Below, piece by piece: positions 1-5,881 of a DNA stretch of 9,076 nucleotides. Source of the stretch: an uncultured Lachnospiraceae bacterium. Its GTDB lineage: Bacteria; Bacillota; Clostridia; Lachnospirales; Lachnospiraceae. The translations under genes were made by a program, and so were the position numbers. Positions within the stretch are counted from its first letter, which is position 1, and each line of letters opens with the position of its first letter. The DNA lies in the NCBI GenBank assembly GCA_945492935.1, contig CALYVE010000051.1, positions 1 through 9,076 on the forward strand. The letters are read 5' to 3'. Below the pieces are notes generated by a model. The model saw only the letters and a list, made by a program, of their open reading frames with translations. It was not told the DNA's origin and did not search any database.

Positions 1-533
1 TTTTTTATGAGGTAAACTTTAATCAGAGCTTACAAGTAAATACAGAAGGTAATCAGTTAATATCTGAGGAGATGACAAATGATATTAATGACTTGATTTA
101 TACATTGGAGGATTTAAGGGCAGCAGAGGAAACACAGACGAAGCTGAAATCCATGTTGGAGGATTCTCAGTATTCTTCAAGCGATGATGCGGTAAAGCAG
201 ATTAATGCTATGCTGACTGATATCAATGTTGAGATTGCGGTTAAGAAAGAAAATCTCCAAAAAACATTTTCGGCAAATATCACAAATTTCCAGAATTATT
301 TGTCAGATGTTTCTGCCATGCAGTCAGATGTTGGCAGCCGGATGACAAAGCTTGAAATGATTGGAACGCGTGTTGATGAGCAATATGCAGCATTTAAGGA
401 ATTAAAGTCAAGCAACGAAGATGCAGAGACGGATGAGACTGTAACAGCCTTCAAGGAAGCAAATCTTGTTTATGAATCTGCACTTGCAGCTACAGGAAAT
501 GCAATGCGAAAATCATTGTTAGACTACATTTAA
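1..533 (+). CDS. flgL: Flagellar hook-associated protein FlgL (HAP3), C-terminal part
   Basis: This is the end of the hook-filament junction protein, which links the hook (through FlgK) to the first flagellin subunits outside the cell. The frame is open from the window edge (first whole codon at base 3), so the ATG at 72 is an internal methionine and 176 residues are visible. The C-terminus has the family look: VGSRMTKLEM followed by a long helix, then an acidic TDETVTAFKEANLVYESAL segment and the ending SLLDYI, which matches the D0 helix of FlgL and flagellin-like proteins. Most of the visible part is predicted helical, as expected for D1/D0. The stop lies 22 bases before fliW, so the two are probably cotranscribed; flgL-fliW-csrA is a conserved order in Gram-positive flagellates such as Bacillus. 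The truncation is a window effect. Confidence rests on the C-terminal pattern and context, since the diagnostic N-terminus is absent. Confidence 0.9.
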   Translation, partial: FYEVNFNQSLQVNTEGNQLISEEMTNDINDLIYTLEDLRAAEETQTKLKSMLEDSQYSSSDDAVKQINAMLTDINVEIAVKKENLQKTFSANITNFQNYLSDVSAMQSDVGSRMTKLEMIGTRVDEQYAAFKELKSSNEDAETDETVTAFKEANLVYESALAATGNAMRKSLLDYI

Positions 534-555
534 ACTTGTATGAGGAGGGCGTTAT

Positions 556-1020
556 ATGAAGGCAGAAACTAAATTTTTTGGGACAATCGATATTGATGAT
601 GACAAGGTTTTAGATTTTCCTATGGGTATTATCGGATTTGAGGAATTAAATCATTTTGCACTTATTTTTGATTCTGAGCGTGAAGAGCGTTCAAAAATCA
701 GTTGGTTACAGTCTATGGAAGAACCACTTATGGTTATGCCGGTGATCAATCCCGATGAGATTACAGATGATGGTTATCATCCGATTATTGAGGATGAGCT
801 TATGAAGCAGATTGGGGATCCTGCAGACGAGGATTTGCTTATTCTCGTAACAATGTCGATTCCGTCAGATCTTACAAAAATGACAGCGAATTTAAAGGCA
901 CCGATTATCATTAATACAACAAACGGTAAGGCGATGCAGGTTATTGTTGAAAATGAAGACTACAAGGTGAAATATAATGTTTATGATGCAATCGAGCGTC
1001 TGAAGAAGGCGGGTGAATAA
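556..1020 (+). CDS. fliW: Flagellar assembly factor FliW (CsrA antagonist)
   Basis: FliW is a small cytoplasmic protein that binds either flagellin or CsrA. When flagellin is exported, freed FliW inhibits CsrA and flagellin translation resumes. The 154-residue length is normal for the family. Recognisable blocks are FPMGIIGFEE (residues 21-30), WLQSMEEPLMVMPV (50-63) and MTANLKAPIIIN (109-120), followed by a Q-V-I-V strand and the Y-K-V-K-Y ending typical of the beta-barrel fold. An AGGAGG at 543-548 stands eight bases before the ATG. The stop codon is separated from the csrA ATG by one base, which suggests translational coupling and nearly equal production of the two partners. No odd residues are seen. 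Confidence 0.97.
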   Translation: MKAETKFFGTIDIDDDKVLDFPMGIIGFEELNHFALIFDSEREERSKISWLQSMEEPLMVMPVINPDEITDDGYHPIIEDELMKQIGDPADEDLLILVTMSIPSDLTKMTANLKAPIIINTTNGKAMQVIVENEDYKVKYNVYDAIERLKKAGE

Positions 1021-1021
1021 T

Positions 1022-1237
1022 ATGTTGGCATTATCGAGAAAAGAAGGCGAATCCATTGTAATTGGAAACAATATTGAGATAACGATTTTAGAGGTAAAGG
1101 GCGACCAGGTTAAGCTTGGAATTGCAGCACCGAAGAGTATTCCGATTTATCGTAAAGAGATTTATACACAGATTCAGGAGGCCAACCGTGAAACCGTTGC
1201 AACTCTTGATATCGAAAGTCTCAAAAAATTACTCTAA
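1022..1237 (+). CDS. csrA: Carbon storage regulator CsrA, RNA-binding translational repressor
   Basis: CsrA is a homodimeric RNA-binding protein that recognises GGA in hairpin loops and blocks ribosome access; in Gram-positive flagellates its main known target is the flagellin mRNA. The 71-residue product starts MLALSRKEGESIVIG and carries the RNA-contact elements of the family: the N-terminal R6-K7 strand, the VKLGIAAPK segment (30-38) and R44 in the Y-R-K-E-I motif. The C-terminal tail runs about 20 residues beyond the core, as in Gram-positive and FliW-regulated CsrA, where this extension is involved in FliW binding (family knowledge). I chose the ATG at 1022 over a GTG at 1013 because the family begins ML-L-RK and the GTG would add three non-family residues. 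The ribosome site is a weak GGCGGGTG overlapping the end of fliW, consistent with coupling. Probable RNA targets in this window are the flaG and hag leaders. Confidence 0.97.
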   Translation: MLALSRKEGESIVIGNNIEITILEVKGDQVKLGIAAPKSIPIYRKEIYTQIQEANRETVATLDIESLKKLL

Positions 1238-1265
1238 ATTCCTTCGGAATATAATATTGAATACG

Positions 1266-1313
1266 AAAATATTGGCAAGGTGTAAACTATTTTTACTGTC
1301 TTGCCGATATTTT
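1266..1313 (+). terminator. Long inverted repeat after csrA, possible terminator
   Basis: Bases 1266-1279 pair with 1300-1313 over 14 positions with one G-U wobble (GGCAAG against CTTGCC in the middle), and an inner stem GTAAA/TTTAC (1282-1286 with 1292-1296) continues the structure. The 3' arm ends in ATATTTT and the following bases are TTTGTAT, so the U tract is short and partly in the stem. It could end the flgL-fliW-csrA transcript, perhaps incompletely. The sigma-28 promoter for flaG lies inside it, so the repeat may have a second role. Confidence 0.55.
1283..1310 (+). promoter_or_regulatory. Sigma-28 (SigD) promoter of the flaG-fliD-fliS operon
   Basis: TAAA at 1283-1286 is followed after 16 bases by GCCGATAT at 1303-1310. 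This matches the Gram-positive flagellar sigma consensus TAAA-N15/16-GCCGATAT in every conserved base. Transcription would start near 1317, leaving a leader of about 110 bases before flaG. Late filament genes (flaG, fliD, fliS) are the expected targets of this sigma factor. Confidence 0.85.
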
Positions 1314-1331
1314 GTATAGATAAGAGGTAGT

Positions 1332-1361
1332 AGACATTTCGCTAAGGATGGTAAAATGTCT
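1332..1361 (+). promoter_or_regulatory. Leader hairpin with a CsrA-like AAGGAUG loop upstream of flaG
   Basis: AGACATTT (1332-1339) and AAATGTCT (1354-1361) form a perfect eight-base-pair stem with a 14-base loop. AAGGATG (1344-1350) sits in the middle of that loop and matches the core of the known CsrA target consensus ARGGAUGU except for its last base. A further GGA is in the flaG ribosome site at 1415-1417, about 70 bases on, so a two-site CsrA arrangement is possible. Binding is inferred from the motif and the loop position only. Confidence 0.5.
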
Positions 1362-1427
1362 TTCATCTGCGCGAATGGCGCATGAACAGGTAACGCACAA
1401 ATGTGCACACACATGGAGGTGAACAAT

Positions 1428-1877
1428 ATGGCAATGAAGGCAATTGGAGGCATTCAACCTATTGACGTTAGCACGAATATGAAGACTGTGCAGACATCAG
1501 GTGAAGGAAGCTCTGTAGCAGGCAGCAATCATATTCAGGTTGAGTCAATTCGTCCGGTGCCGGAGAAAAAAGGCAGTGATCAGTTTAATGAGAATGCCAA
1601 AGAACAGGAGCGAGGAAACGTTCAGTCAGAGAAAGAGATTTCTCCGGAGAAGATTCGCTCTGCAGTTGATGATTTGAACAGACAGGTAAGACAGACAAAT
1701 ACGATGAAGCATACGTCGCTCAGCTTTAAGTATCATGATGATACAAATCGTATTTCCATTACAGTAACAGATAAAGATACAGATGAAGTAATCCGTGAAA
1801 TTCCACCTGAAAAGGCACTTGATATGCTTGCTAAGGCTTGGGAGCTTGCCGGACTTATGGTTGATGAGAAACGATAG
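1428..1877 (+). CDS. flaG: FlaG family flagellar protein
   Basis: FlaG family proteins are small, commonly sit next to fliD, and influence filament length in some bacteria; the exact molecular role is not settled. The first 90 or so of 149 residues are polar and probably disordered (rich in E, Q, S, N). The C-terminal third is the family domain: LSFKYHDDTNRISITVTDKD, then EVIREIPPEKALDMLAKAWELAGLMVDEKR, with the hallmark V-I-R-E-I-P-P. The start is set at the ATG at 1428 because GGAGGTG at 1415-1421 lies seven bases before it; in-frame ATGs at 1401 and 1413 lie upstream of or within reach of that site and have no ribosome site of their own. The stop codon overlaps the ribosome site of fliD. 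It is the first gene of an operon read from the sigma-28 promoter at 1283-1310. Confidence 0.93.
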   Translation: MAMKAIGGIQPIDVSTNMKTVQTSGEGSSVAGSNHIQVESIRPVPEKKGSDQFNENAKEQERGNVQSEKEISPEKIRSAVDDLNRQVRQTNTMKHTSLSFKYHDDTNRISITVTDKDTDEVIREIPPEKALDMLAKAWELAGLMVDEKR

Positions 1878-1888
1878 GAGGGGATAGT

Positions 1889-3823
1889 ATGAGTAGTGGC
1901 ATGCGTTTGACAGGTCTTATATCCGGTATGGATACGGAAAGCATGGTTAATGAACTTGTAAAAGCCAGCTCTACAAAACTCGATAAGGCAAAGCAGGATA
2001 AGCAACTGTTAGAATGGAAAAAAGAAGCATGGCAGGGCCTTAATACAAAGCTTTATGATTTTTATAAGACCGAAGTGTCAAGTCTTCGTCTTGCGAGCAC
2101 ATTCAAACTCAAATCTGCTACATCAAGTGACGAATCAAAGGTTTCTATCAAGGCGGGTTCACAGGCCGCAAACGGCAGTCATTCTGTCGTAGTAAAACAG
2201 CTTGCTTCTTCCGCATATTTGACCGGTTCTAACATAAAACTGTCCGGCAATAGTTATACGACCTATTCACAGGCTTCCGTAACGACCAATTTTGCGGATA
2301 TGACAGATGATCAGGGAAACAGTCTTGCGCTTACGGGTAAGAGCATAACGATTAAGGCGGGCAATGATACGATTGCTCCACTTACTTTCGAGCTTGGCGG
2401 AACCGGCGAGAATGGTGTGGCAAATCTTAGTGAGTTAAATAGCAAATTAGCTGAAACAGAGGGCTATAAGGGACTCAAAGCAAGCTTTTTGGATGGTAAG
2501 CTTACCTTTACAAATTCTACATTGAAGAAGAATGCGGATGGTGTTGAGACCGGCGAAGTATTCACAATTGAGAGTGAAGCACTTGGCTTATCCGGTGATG
2601 TGGAATTTAAGAAAGATGAAGATGGCAAGGGTAATACATTAGAGGGTAGTGTTGATCTTCGTGTACAGAAGGATTTCACAAGTGCAGATATTACGAAATC
2701 AACAAAGCTTTCAGATATTGGTATTGCAGTCGGAACAACATTTACAATCAAAGGAAAAGATTTTGTTGTTGACAAGGACACGAAGATTTCTGATTTCACA
2801 GAGGGCTTATCAAAGCTGGGCGTGAATGCTAACTTCGATGTAAATCAGGGACGATTTTATATCAATGCTTCTGCCACGGGCGAGGAGTATAATTTTGATA
2901 TTACAGCATCCGATGCAACGGCATTAGATATACTCGGTCTTAGTGCATCGGCAGGTGCGACGAAGGTTGATGCAAGAGATGCGATTATTGAATACAACGG
3001 TGTTTCGTACACAGGCAGCAGCAATACATTTGAATTGAATGGTCTTACCATTACGGCAAAGGGTGTCACAAATGGTGAGACGATTCAGGCAACGGTTGCC
3101 TCTGATACAGACGGCGTTTACAATTCCATCAAGAGTTTCGTTAAAAAGTATAACGAGATGGTTGACGAGCTTACAAAGCTTTACAATGAAGCAAAACCAA
3201 AATATGATCCGCTTACCGATGATGAGCGAAGCAAGCTTTCCGACACACAGATAGAGCAGTGGGAAAAGGAAGCAAAGGTTGGATTGCTTCGTCGGGATGA
3301 GACAATCAATAATTTGCTTTCGAGTATGCGTCAGATTTTGAATACAGGAATTGAGGTTGTAGATAAGGATGGCAACACAAAGAAATATACTTTATCTACC
3401 CTTGGTATTGTGACAGGTGATTACACAGAGAATGGTAAGCTTCATATTCTTGGCGATGCGGACGATCCTGTATATGCAGGTCAGACGAATACGCTTAAGG
3501 AGACATTGGAGAAAAATCCTGAAATTTTCTCACAGATTTTTGCGGGCTCCAAGGAGAACGCGGGCATCGGTCTTCAGCTGTACAATTCATTGAACAAGGC
3601 GATGAGCCGTTCGGAGACAAGCCGTTCGCTTACATTTTACAATGATATTACACTCGAGAAGAGCATCAAAGAAAAAGACGAAGATATTGACAAGTGGAAA
3701 GAAAAACTTCAAAAAATGGAAGACAAGTATTATAAGCAATTTACAGCTATGGAGAAAGCGATGGCAGAGATGCAGACACAGCAGTCTTATCTTTCGTCCT
3801 TGATGGGTGGAATGTCATCCTAA
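1889..3823 (+). CDS. fliD: Flagellar filament cap protein FliD (HAP2)
   Basis: FliD forms the cap at the filament tip and helps fold and insert exported flagellin. The 644-residue protein begins with the FliD N-terminal domain: RLTGLISGMDTESMVNELV (residues 6-24), then LEWKKEAWQGLNTKLYDF. A variable, surface-exposed middle follows, rich in S, T, G and N (roughly 110-400). The FliD C-terminal domain starts near VYNSIKSFVKKYNEMVDEL (about 410) and includes GLLRRDETINNLLSSMR and LGIVTGDY (about 504). The end is a coiled coil (about 584-635) closing with SLMGGMSS. N- and C-terminal coiled coils are the oligomerisation parts in this family. Length is within the family range and no break is seen. 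AGGAGGGG at 1876-1883 precedes the ATG by five bases and overlaps the flaG stop, indicating coupled translation. The fliS gene for its neighbour chaperone follows after 31 bases. Confidence 0.97.
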   Translation: MSSGMRLTGLISGMDTESMVNELVKASSTKLDKAKQDKQLLEWKKEAWQGLNTKLYDFYKTEVSSLRLASTFKLKSATSSDESKVSIKAGSQAANGSHSVVVKQLASSAYLTGSNIKLSGNSYTTYSQASVTTNFADMTDDQGNSLALTGKSITIKAGNDTIAPLTFELGGTGENGVANLSELNSKLAETEGYKGLKASFLDGKLTFTNSTLKKNADGVETGEVFTIESEALGLSGDVEFKKDEDGKGNTLEGSVDLRVQKDFTSADITKSTKLSDIGIAVGTTFTIKGKDFVVDKDTKISDFTEGLSKLGVNANFDVNQGRFYINASATGEEYNFDITASDATALDILGLSASAGATKVDARDAIIEYNGVSYTGSSNTFELNGLTITAKGVTNGETIQATVASDTDGVYNSIKSFVKKYNEMVDELTKLYNEAKPKYDPLTDDERSKLSDTQIEQWEKEAKVGLLRRDETINNLLSSMRQILNTGIEVVDKDGNTKKYTLSTLGIVTGDYTENGKLHILGDADDPVYAGQTNTLKETLEKNPEIFSQIFAGSKENAGIGLQLYNSLNKAMSRSETSRSLTFYNDITLEKSIKEKDEDIDKWKEKLQKMEDKYYKQFTAMEKAMAEMQTQQSYLSSLMGGMSS

Positions 3824-3854
3824 AAAATACGATAATCAGGAGGCTTGATATATT

Positions 3855-4250
3855 ATGGCATATAATGCGGCACAGGCATATGGCAAAAACAAAATAACAA
3901 CAGCATCACAGGCGGACCTTACTTTGATGCTATATGATGGCGCAGTAAAGTTTTGCAACATTGCTATTCTTGCACTTGAAAAAAAGGATTACGAGACGGT
4001 GAATACAAATATCCAGAAGAGCCGTAACATTGTCGTAGAGTTACTTTCGACACTTGACCATAAATATCCGGTTGCAGAAGATTTTGCACGTCTTTACAAT
4101 TACATATTTGCGCTTTTGGTTGAGGCAAATATGAAGAAGGACATGGAACTTTTGCAGCGTGCTTTAGATGAGCTCCGTGGTATCCGTGATGTATGGAAGG
4201 AAATCATGAGTAAGGCAAAGAGTCCGCAGCTTGTACTTGATATGAAATAG
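3855..4250 (+). CDS. fliS: Flagellin export chaperone FliS
   Basis: FliS is a cytoplasmic four-helix chaperone that holds the disordered C-terminus of flagellin and delivers it to the export gate; in Gram-positive bacteria it also influences the FliW-flagellin interaction. The 131-residue product has the family N-terminus MAYNAAQAYGKNKITTASQADLTLMLYDGAVKF, including the tyrosine region and the L-x-LMLYDGA-x-KF signature (about 23-34). It then shows helices with NIQKSRNIVVELLSTLD and a D-V-W-K-E-I segment near the C-terminus. AGGAGG at 3838-3843 lies 11 bases before the ATG, a rather long spacing. It sits between fliD and a second putative chaperone, as in most clostridial filament operons. 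Confidence 0.97.
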   Translation: MAYNAAQAYGKNKITTASQADLTLMLYDGAVKFCNIAILALEKKDYETVNTNIQKSRNIVVELLSTLDHKYPVAEDFARLYNYIFALLVEANMKKDMELLQRALDELRGIRDVWKEIMSKAKSPQLVLDMK

Positions 4251-4267
4251 AATAAGTGAGGGTTACT

Positions 4268-4750
4268 ATGGATCAGACAAAAACGTATGTAACAATTTTG
4301 CAGGAGTCTTTGGAACGCAAGGAACGCTATCTGCTGGAATTGCTTGAGCTCACAAAGGAGCAGGAGACAATTGCGACACAAAAGAAATTTGATGAGAATG
4401 CTTTTGCTGATGTCATGGAAAAGAAGGATATTCTGATTCATAACGTTAACGAAATCGATAAGGGCTTTACATCGGTTTATGAGCGCGTCCGCACAGAGGT
4501 GATTGGTAATCAGGATGTGTACAGGGCGGAGCTTATGACAATGCAGAATTTGATTCGGTCCTGCGTTGACATCGGTATGCAGATTGAGGCTGTTGAGGAG
4601 CGCAACAGGCAGGCACTTACCAAAGCGTTTTCGAAAAGCTTCCGTGGTGTCAAGCAGGCTAAGCAATCCAGAAAGGCAGCATCCCAGTATTATCAGAATA
4701 TGGCAAACGGTGCAGTTACAGACTCCATGCTGTATGATCGGAAGAAGTAA
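4268..4750 (+). CDS. Probable FliT/FlgN-type flagellar export chaperone
   Basis: The 160-residue, almost entirely helical protein follows fliS by 17 bases, the position normally held by fliT or an FlgN-like gene in clostridia. It contains heptad-like helices (residues 1-55), a KKDILIHNVNEIDKGFTSVY segment where FlgN-type proteins have their conserved D-x-GF-x-x-Y pattern, and a central MQNLIRSCVDIGMQIEAVEERNR helix. The basic C-terminus (KQAKQSRKAASQYYQNM, ending YDRKK) resembles FlgN-like proteins of related organisms as I recall them. FliT binds FliD, whereas FlgN binds FlgK and FlgL. The sequence alone does not tell which partner is used; operon position favours FliD and flagellin, while the helix pattern favours FlgN. 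I use the ATG at 4268 with GTGAGGG (4256-4262) as ribosome site; the in-frame GTG at 4256 is part of that site. Confidence 0.65.
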   Translation: MDQTKTYVTILQESLERKERYLLELLELTKEQETIATQKKFDENAFADVMEKKDILIHNVNEIDKGFTSVYERVRTEVIGNQDVYRAELMTMQNLIRSCVDIGMQIEAVEERNRQALTKAFSKSFRGVKQAKQSRKAASQYYQNMANGAVTDSMLYDRKK

Positions 4751-4822
4751 AACACGTTTTTCTATAGTTTTTTTCCGGTCAAAAAAAATTTGAAAAATTT
4801 TCAAAAAAATTGTAAAATGGGG
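4751..4822. other. AT-rich spacer upstream of the hag promoter
   Basis: No gene is seen here. T runs at 4757-4761 and 4768-4774 are followed by repeated A tracts and a 17-base AT palindrome (TTTGAAAA-A-TTTTCAAA, 4789-4805). The A tracts lie just upstream of the sigma-28 promoter and could act as an UP element or bend the DNA. A 12-pair stem with wobbles (4736-4747 with 4769-4780) spans the stop codon of the preceding gene, but it is followed by A and not T, so it is not a standard terminator on this strand. These roles are inference. Confidence 0.4.
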
Positions 4823-4849
4823 TTAAGTTCCCGAAAATCATTCCGATAT
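4823..4849 (+). promoter_or_regulatory. Sigma-28-like promoter of the flagellin gene
   Basis: TTAA (4823-4826), or TAAG one base on, is followed after 15 or 14 bases by TCCGATAT (4842-4849). The -10 element differs from the flagellar sigma consensus GCCGATAT only at its first base, while the -35 is less perfect than that of the flaG promoter. The start would be near 4857, giving a leader of about 130 bases. A-rich DNA just upstream may compensate for the weaker -35. Confidence 0.75.
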
Positions 4850-4855
4850 ATAAGG

Positions 4856-4913
4856 TGTAAGGAACAAAAACAACTTACAAATCTAAATTGGTAATAACGT
4901 TTCGACGTATTAC
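4856..4913 (+). promoter_or_regulatory. Two hairpins in the 5' half of the hag leader
   Basis: TGTAAG (4856-4861) pairs with CTTACA (4874-4879) around a 12-base A-rich loop at or very near the predicted RNA 5' end; an AAGGA (4859-4863) overlaps its 5' arm. A second stem pairs GTAAT-A-ACGT (4891-4900) with ACGTATTAC (4905-4913), nine pairs with one bulged A, closed by a UUCG loop. These could stabilise the mRNA end or hold the downstream hairpins apart; function is inferred. Confidence 0.5.
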
Positions 4914-4928
4914 ATACTACTTATTAAC

Positions 4929-4942
4929 GCCGCAAGGACGGC
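4929..4942 (+). promoter_or_regulatory. CsrA-type hairpin 1 in the hag leader
   Basis: GCCG (4929-4932) pairs with CGGC (4939-4942) around the six-base loop CAAGGA. The loop displays AAGGA (4934-4938), the core of CsrA targets. It is the first of three similar hairpins before the flagellin start codon. Confidence 0.7.
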
Positions 4943-4947
4943 AGTAC

Positions 4948-4967
4948 ATGTCGCAAGGAAGCGACAT
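4948..4967 (+). promoter_or_regulatory. CsrA-type hairpin 2 in the hag leader
   Basis: ATGTCGC (4948-4954) pairs perfectly with GCGACAT (4961-4967) around the loop AAGGAA. Seven pairs make this the strongest of the three hairpins. AAGGA at 4955-4959 lies 21 bases after the first copy. It corresponds in position to the upstream CsrA site of Bacillus hag leaders. Confidence 0.8.
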
Positions 4968-4970
4968 TAG

Positions 4971-4985
4971 ATTCAAGGAGGAATT
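4971..4985 (+). promoter_or_regulatory. CsrA-type hairpin 3 containing the hag ribosome binding site
   Basis: ATTC (4971-4974) pairs with GAAT (4981-4984) around the loop AAGGAG, with a possible G-U pair outside (4970/4985). The loop and its last neighbour form the Shine-Dalgarno AAGGAGG (4975-4981), seven bases before the ATG. CsrA bound here would directly exclude the ribosome, as at the downstream site of Bacillus hag. The stem is weak, so it probably matters mainly with CsrA bound. Confidence 0.75.
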
Positions 4986-4988
4986 ATT

Positions 4989-5801
4989 ATGGTAGTACAA
5001 CACAACATGCAGGCAGTAAACACTAACAGAATGTTAGGACAGAATGTTAAGGCAGTTAAGAAGGCAACTGAGAAGTTATCTTCTGGCTACGCAGTTAACA
5101 GAGCAGCAGATGATGCAGCAGGTCTTTCCATCAGTGAGAAGATGAGAAACCAGATCAGAGGTATTAACCAGGCTGTTAAGAACTCAGAGGATGGCGTATC
5201 TCTTATCCAGACAGCAGAAGGTAACATGAACGAGATTCATAGCATCCTTCAGCGTATGGGCGAACTTGCTACAAAGGCAGCCAACGATGTCAACGACACA
5301 GATGATAGAACAACTATCAATGATGAGATGACACAGCTTGTAACAGAGATTAACTCTATCGCTTCAAAGGCTGAGTTCAACGGAACAAAGCTTCTTGATG
5401 GTAAGTTTAGTGGCAAGCAGCTTCAGGTTGGTGCTAAAGCAGGTGAGAACATGCAGATTGATATTACAGCTATGACTGCTACAGGACTTGGCGTAGATGC
5501 TCTTAAGGTTAGCACACATGCAGATGCTTCAACGTCTATGACAACGATTACATCAGCTATTAAGACAGTATCCGGTGCTCGTTCTAAGCTTGGTGCTATC
5601 CAGAACAGACTTGGTTACACAATCAACAATCTTGAGAACTACTCAGAGAACTTGACATCTGCAGAGTCTCAGATCCGTGATACAAACATGGCTACTGAGA
5701 TGACAAACTACACAAAGAATAACATTCTTCAGCAGGCTGCACAGTCTATGCTTGCACAGGCAAATCAGTCTACACAGGGTGTACTCTCATTACTTCAGTA
5801 A
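4989..5801 (+). CDS. hag: Flagellin, filament subunit
   Basis: This is the structural subunit of the filament, exported unfolded through the flagellar type III system. At 270 residues it is a minimal flagellin. The N-terminal D0/D1 region is classic (MVVQHNMQAVNTNRML, then TEKLSSGYAVNRAADDAAGLSISE at 27-50), and the C-terminal D1/D0 runs from about 195 with SKLGAIQNRLGYTINNLEN to the ending QSTQGVLSLLQ. The middle is short, so D2/D3 are missing or vestigial. Residues 175-189 are rich in S and T (STHADASTSMTTITS), possible O-modification sites. It has its own sigma-28-like promoter, a structured leader and a terminator, so it is a single-gene transcript. Codon choice (many AAC, AGA, ATC) looks more biased than in neighbouring genes, as expected for a very highly expressed protein. 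fliS and the putative chaperone lie just upstream and fliW-csrA at the head of the locus. Confidence 0.98.
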   Translation: MVVQHNMQAVNTNRMLGQNVKAVKKATEKLSSGYAVNRAADDAAGLSISEKMRNQIRGINQAVKNSEDGVSLIQTAEGNMNEIHSILQRMGELATKAANDVNDTDDRTTINDEMTQLVTEINSIASKAEFNGTKLLDGKFSGKQLQVGAKAGENMQIDITAMTATGLGVDALKVSTHADASTSMTTITSAIKTVSGARSKLGAIQNRLGYTINNLENYSENLTSAESQIRDTNMATEMTNYTKNNILQQAAQSMLAQANQSTQGVLSLLQ

Positions 5802-5821
5802 TTTAAGAAATTTTATTATTG

Positions 5822-5866
5822 ACAAGATACAGCTGGTTCTTTCGAGAGCCAGCTTGTCTTGTTTTT
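5822..5866 (+). terminator. Intrinsic terminator of hag
   Basis: AGCTGGTTCT (5831-5840) pairs with AGAGCCAGCT (5845-5854) with one wobble around a TTCG loop. An outer stem ACAAGA/TCTTGT (5822-5827 with 5857-5862) adds six pairs across a small internal loop, followed by TTTTT to 5866. This is a strong Rho-independent terminator, 20 bases after the hag stop. Downstream licD would therefore depend on readthrough or on a weak promoter that I cannot identify. Confidence 0.93.
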
Positions 5867-5881
5867 AGGGAAGGATTAGAT

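Noticed and set aside
1013..1021. GTG start for csrA inside the end of fliW
   Set aside because: The CsrA family begins at the methionine encoded at 1022.
1238..1250. ATTCC-TTC-GGAAT short hairpin directly after the csrA stop
   Set aside because: Five AT-rich pairs without a T run are not a terminator; the larger repeat at 1266-1313 is the better candidate.
1401..1427. Earlier ATG starts for flaG at 1401 and 1413
   Set aside because: GGAGGTG at 1415-1421 is placed correctly only for the ATG at 1428, and the extra residues do not match the family.
4100..4804. A 234-codon open frame on the minus strand, antisense to fliS and the following chaperone gene
   Set aside because: It overlaps two well-supported genes, has no ribosome site or family resemblance, and its composition (many C, L, H) is typical of an antisense shadow.
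5819..5847. TTGACA at 5819-5824 as a -35 box for the LicD gene
   Set aside because: At 16-18 bases downstream there is only a TCGAGA-like sequence within the terminator stem, not a credible -10.
5819..5881. Upstream extension of the LicD gene to a TTG at 5819
   Set aside because: The added residues would be coded by the hag terminator hairpin; the ATG at 5882 has a proper AAGGA ribosome site at 5871-5875.
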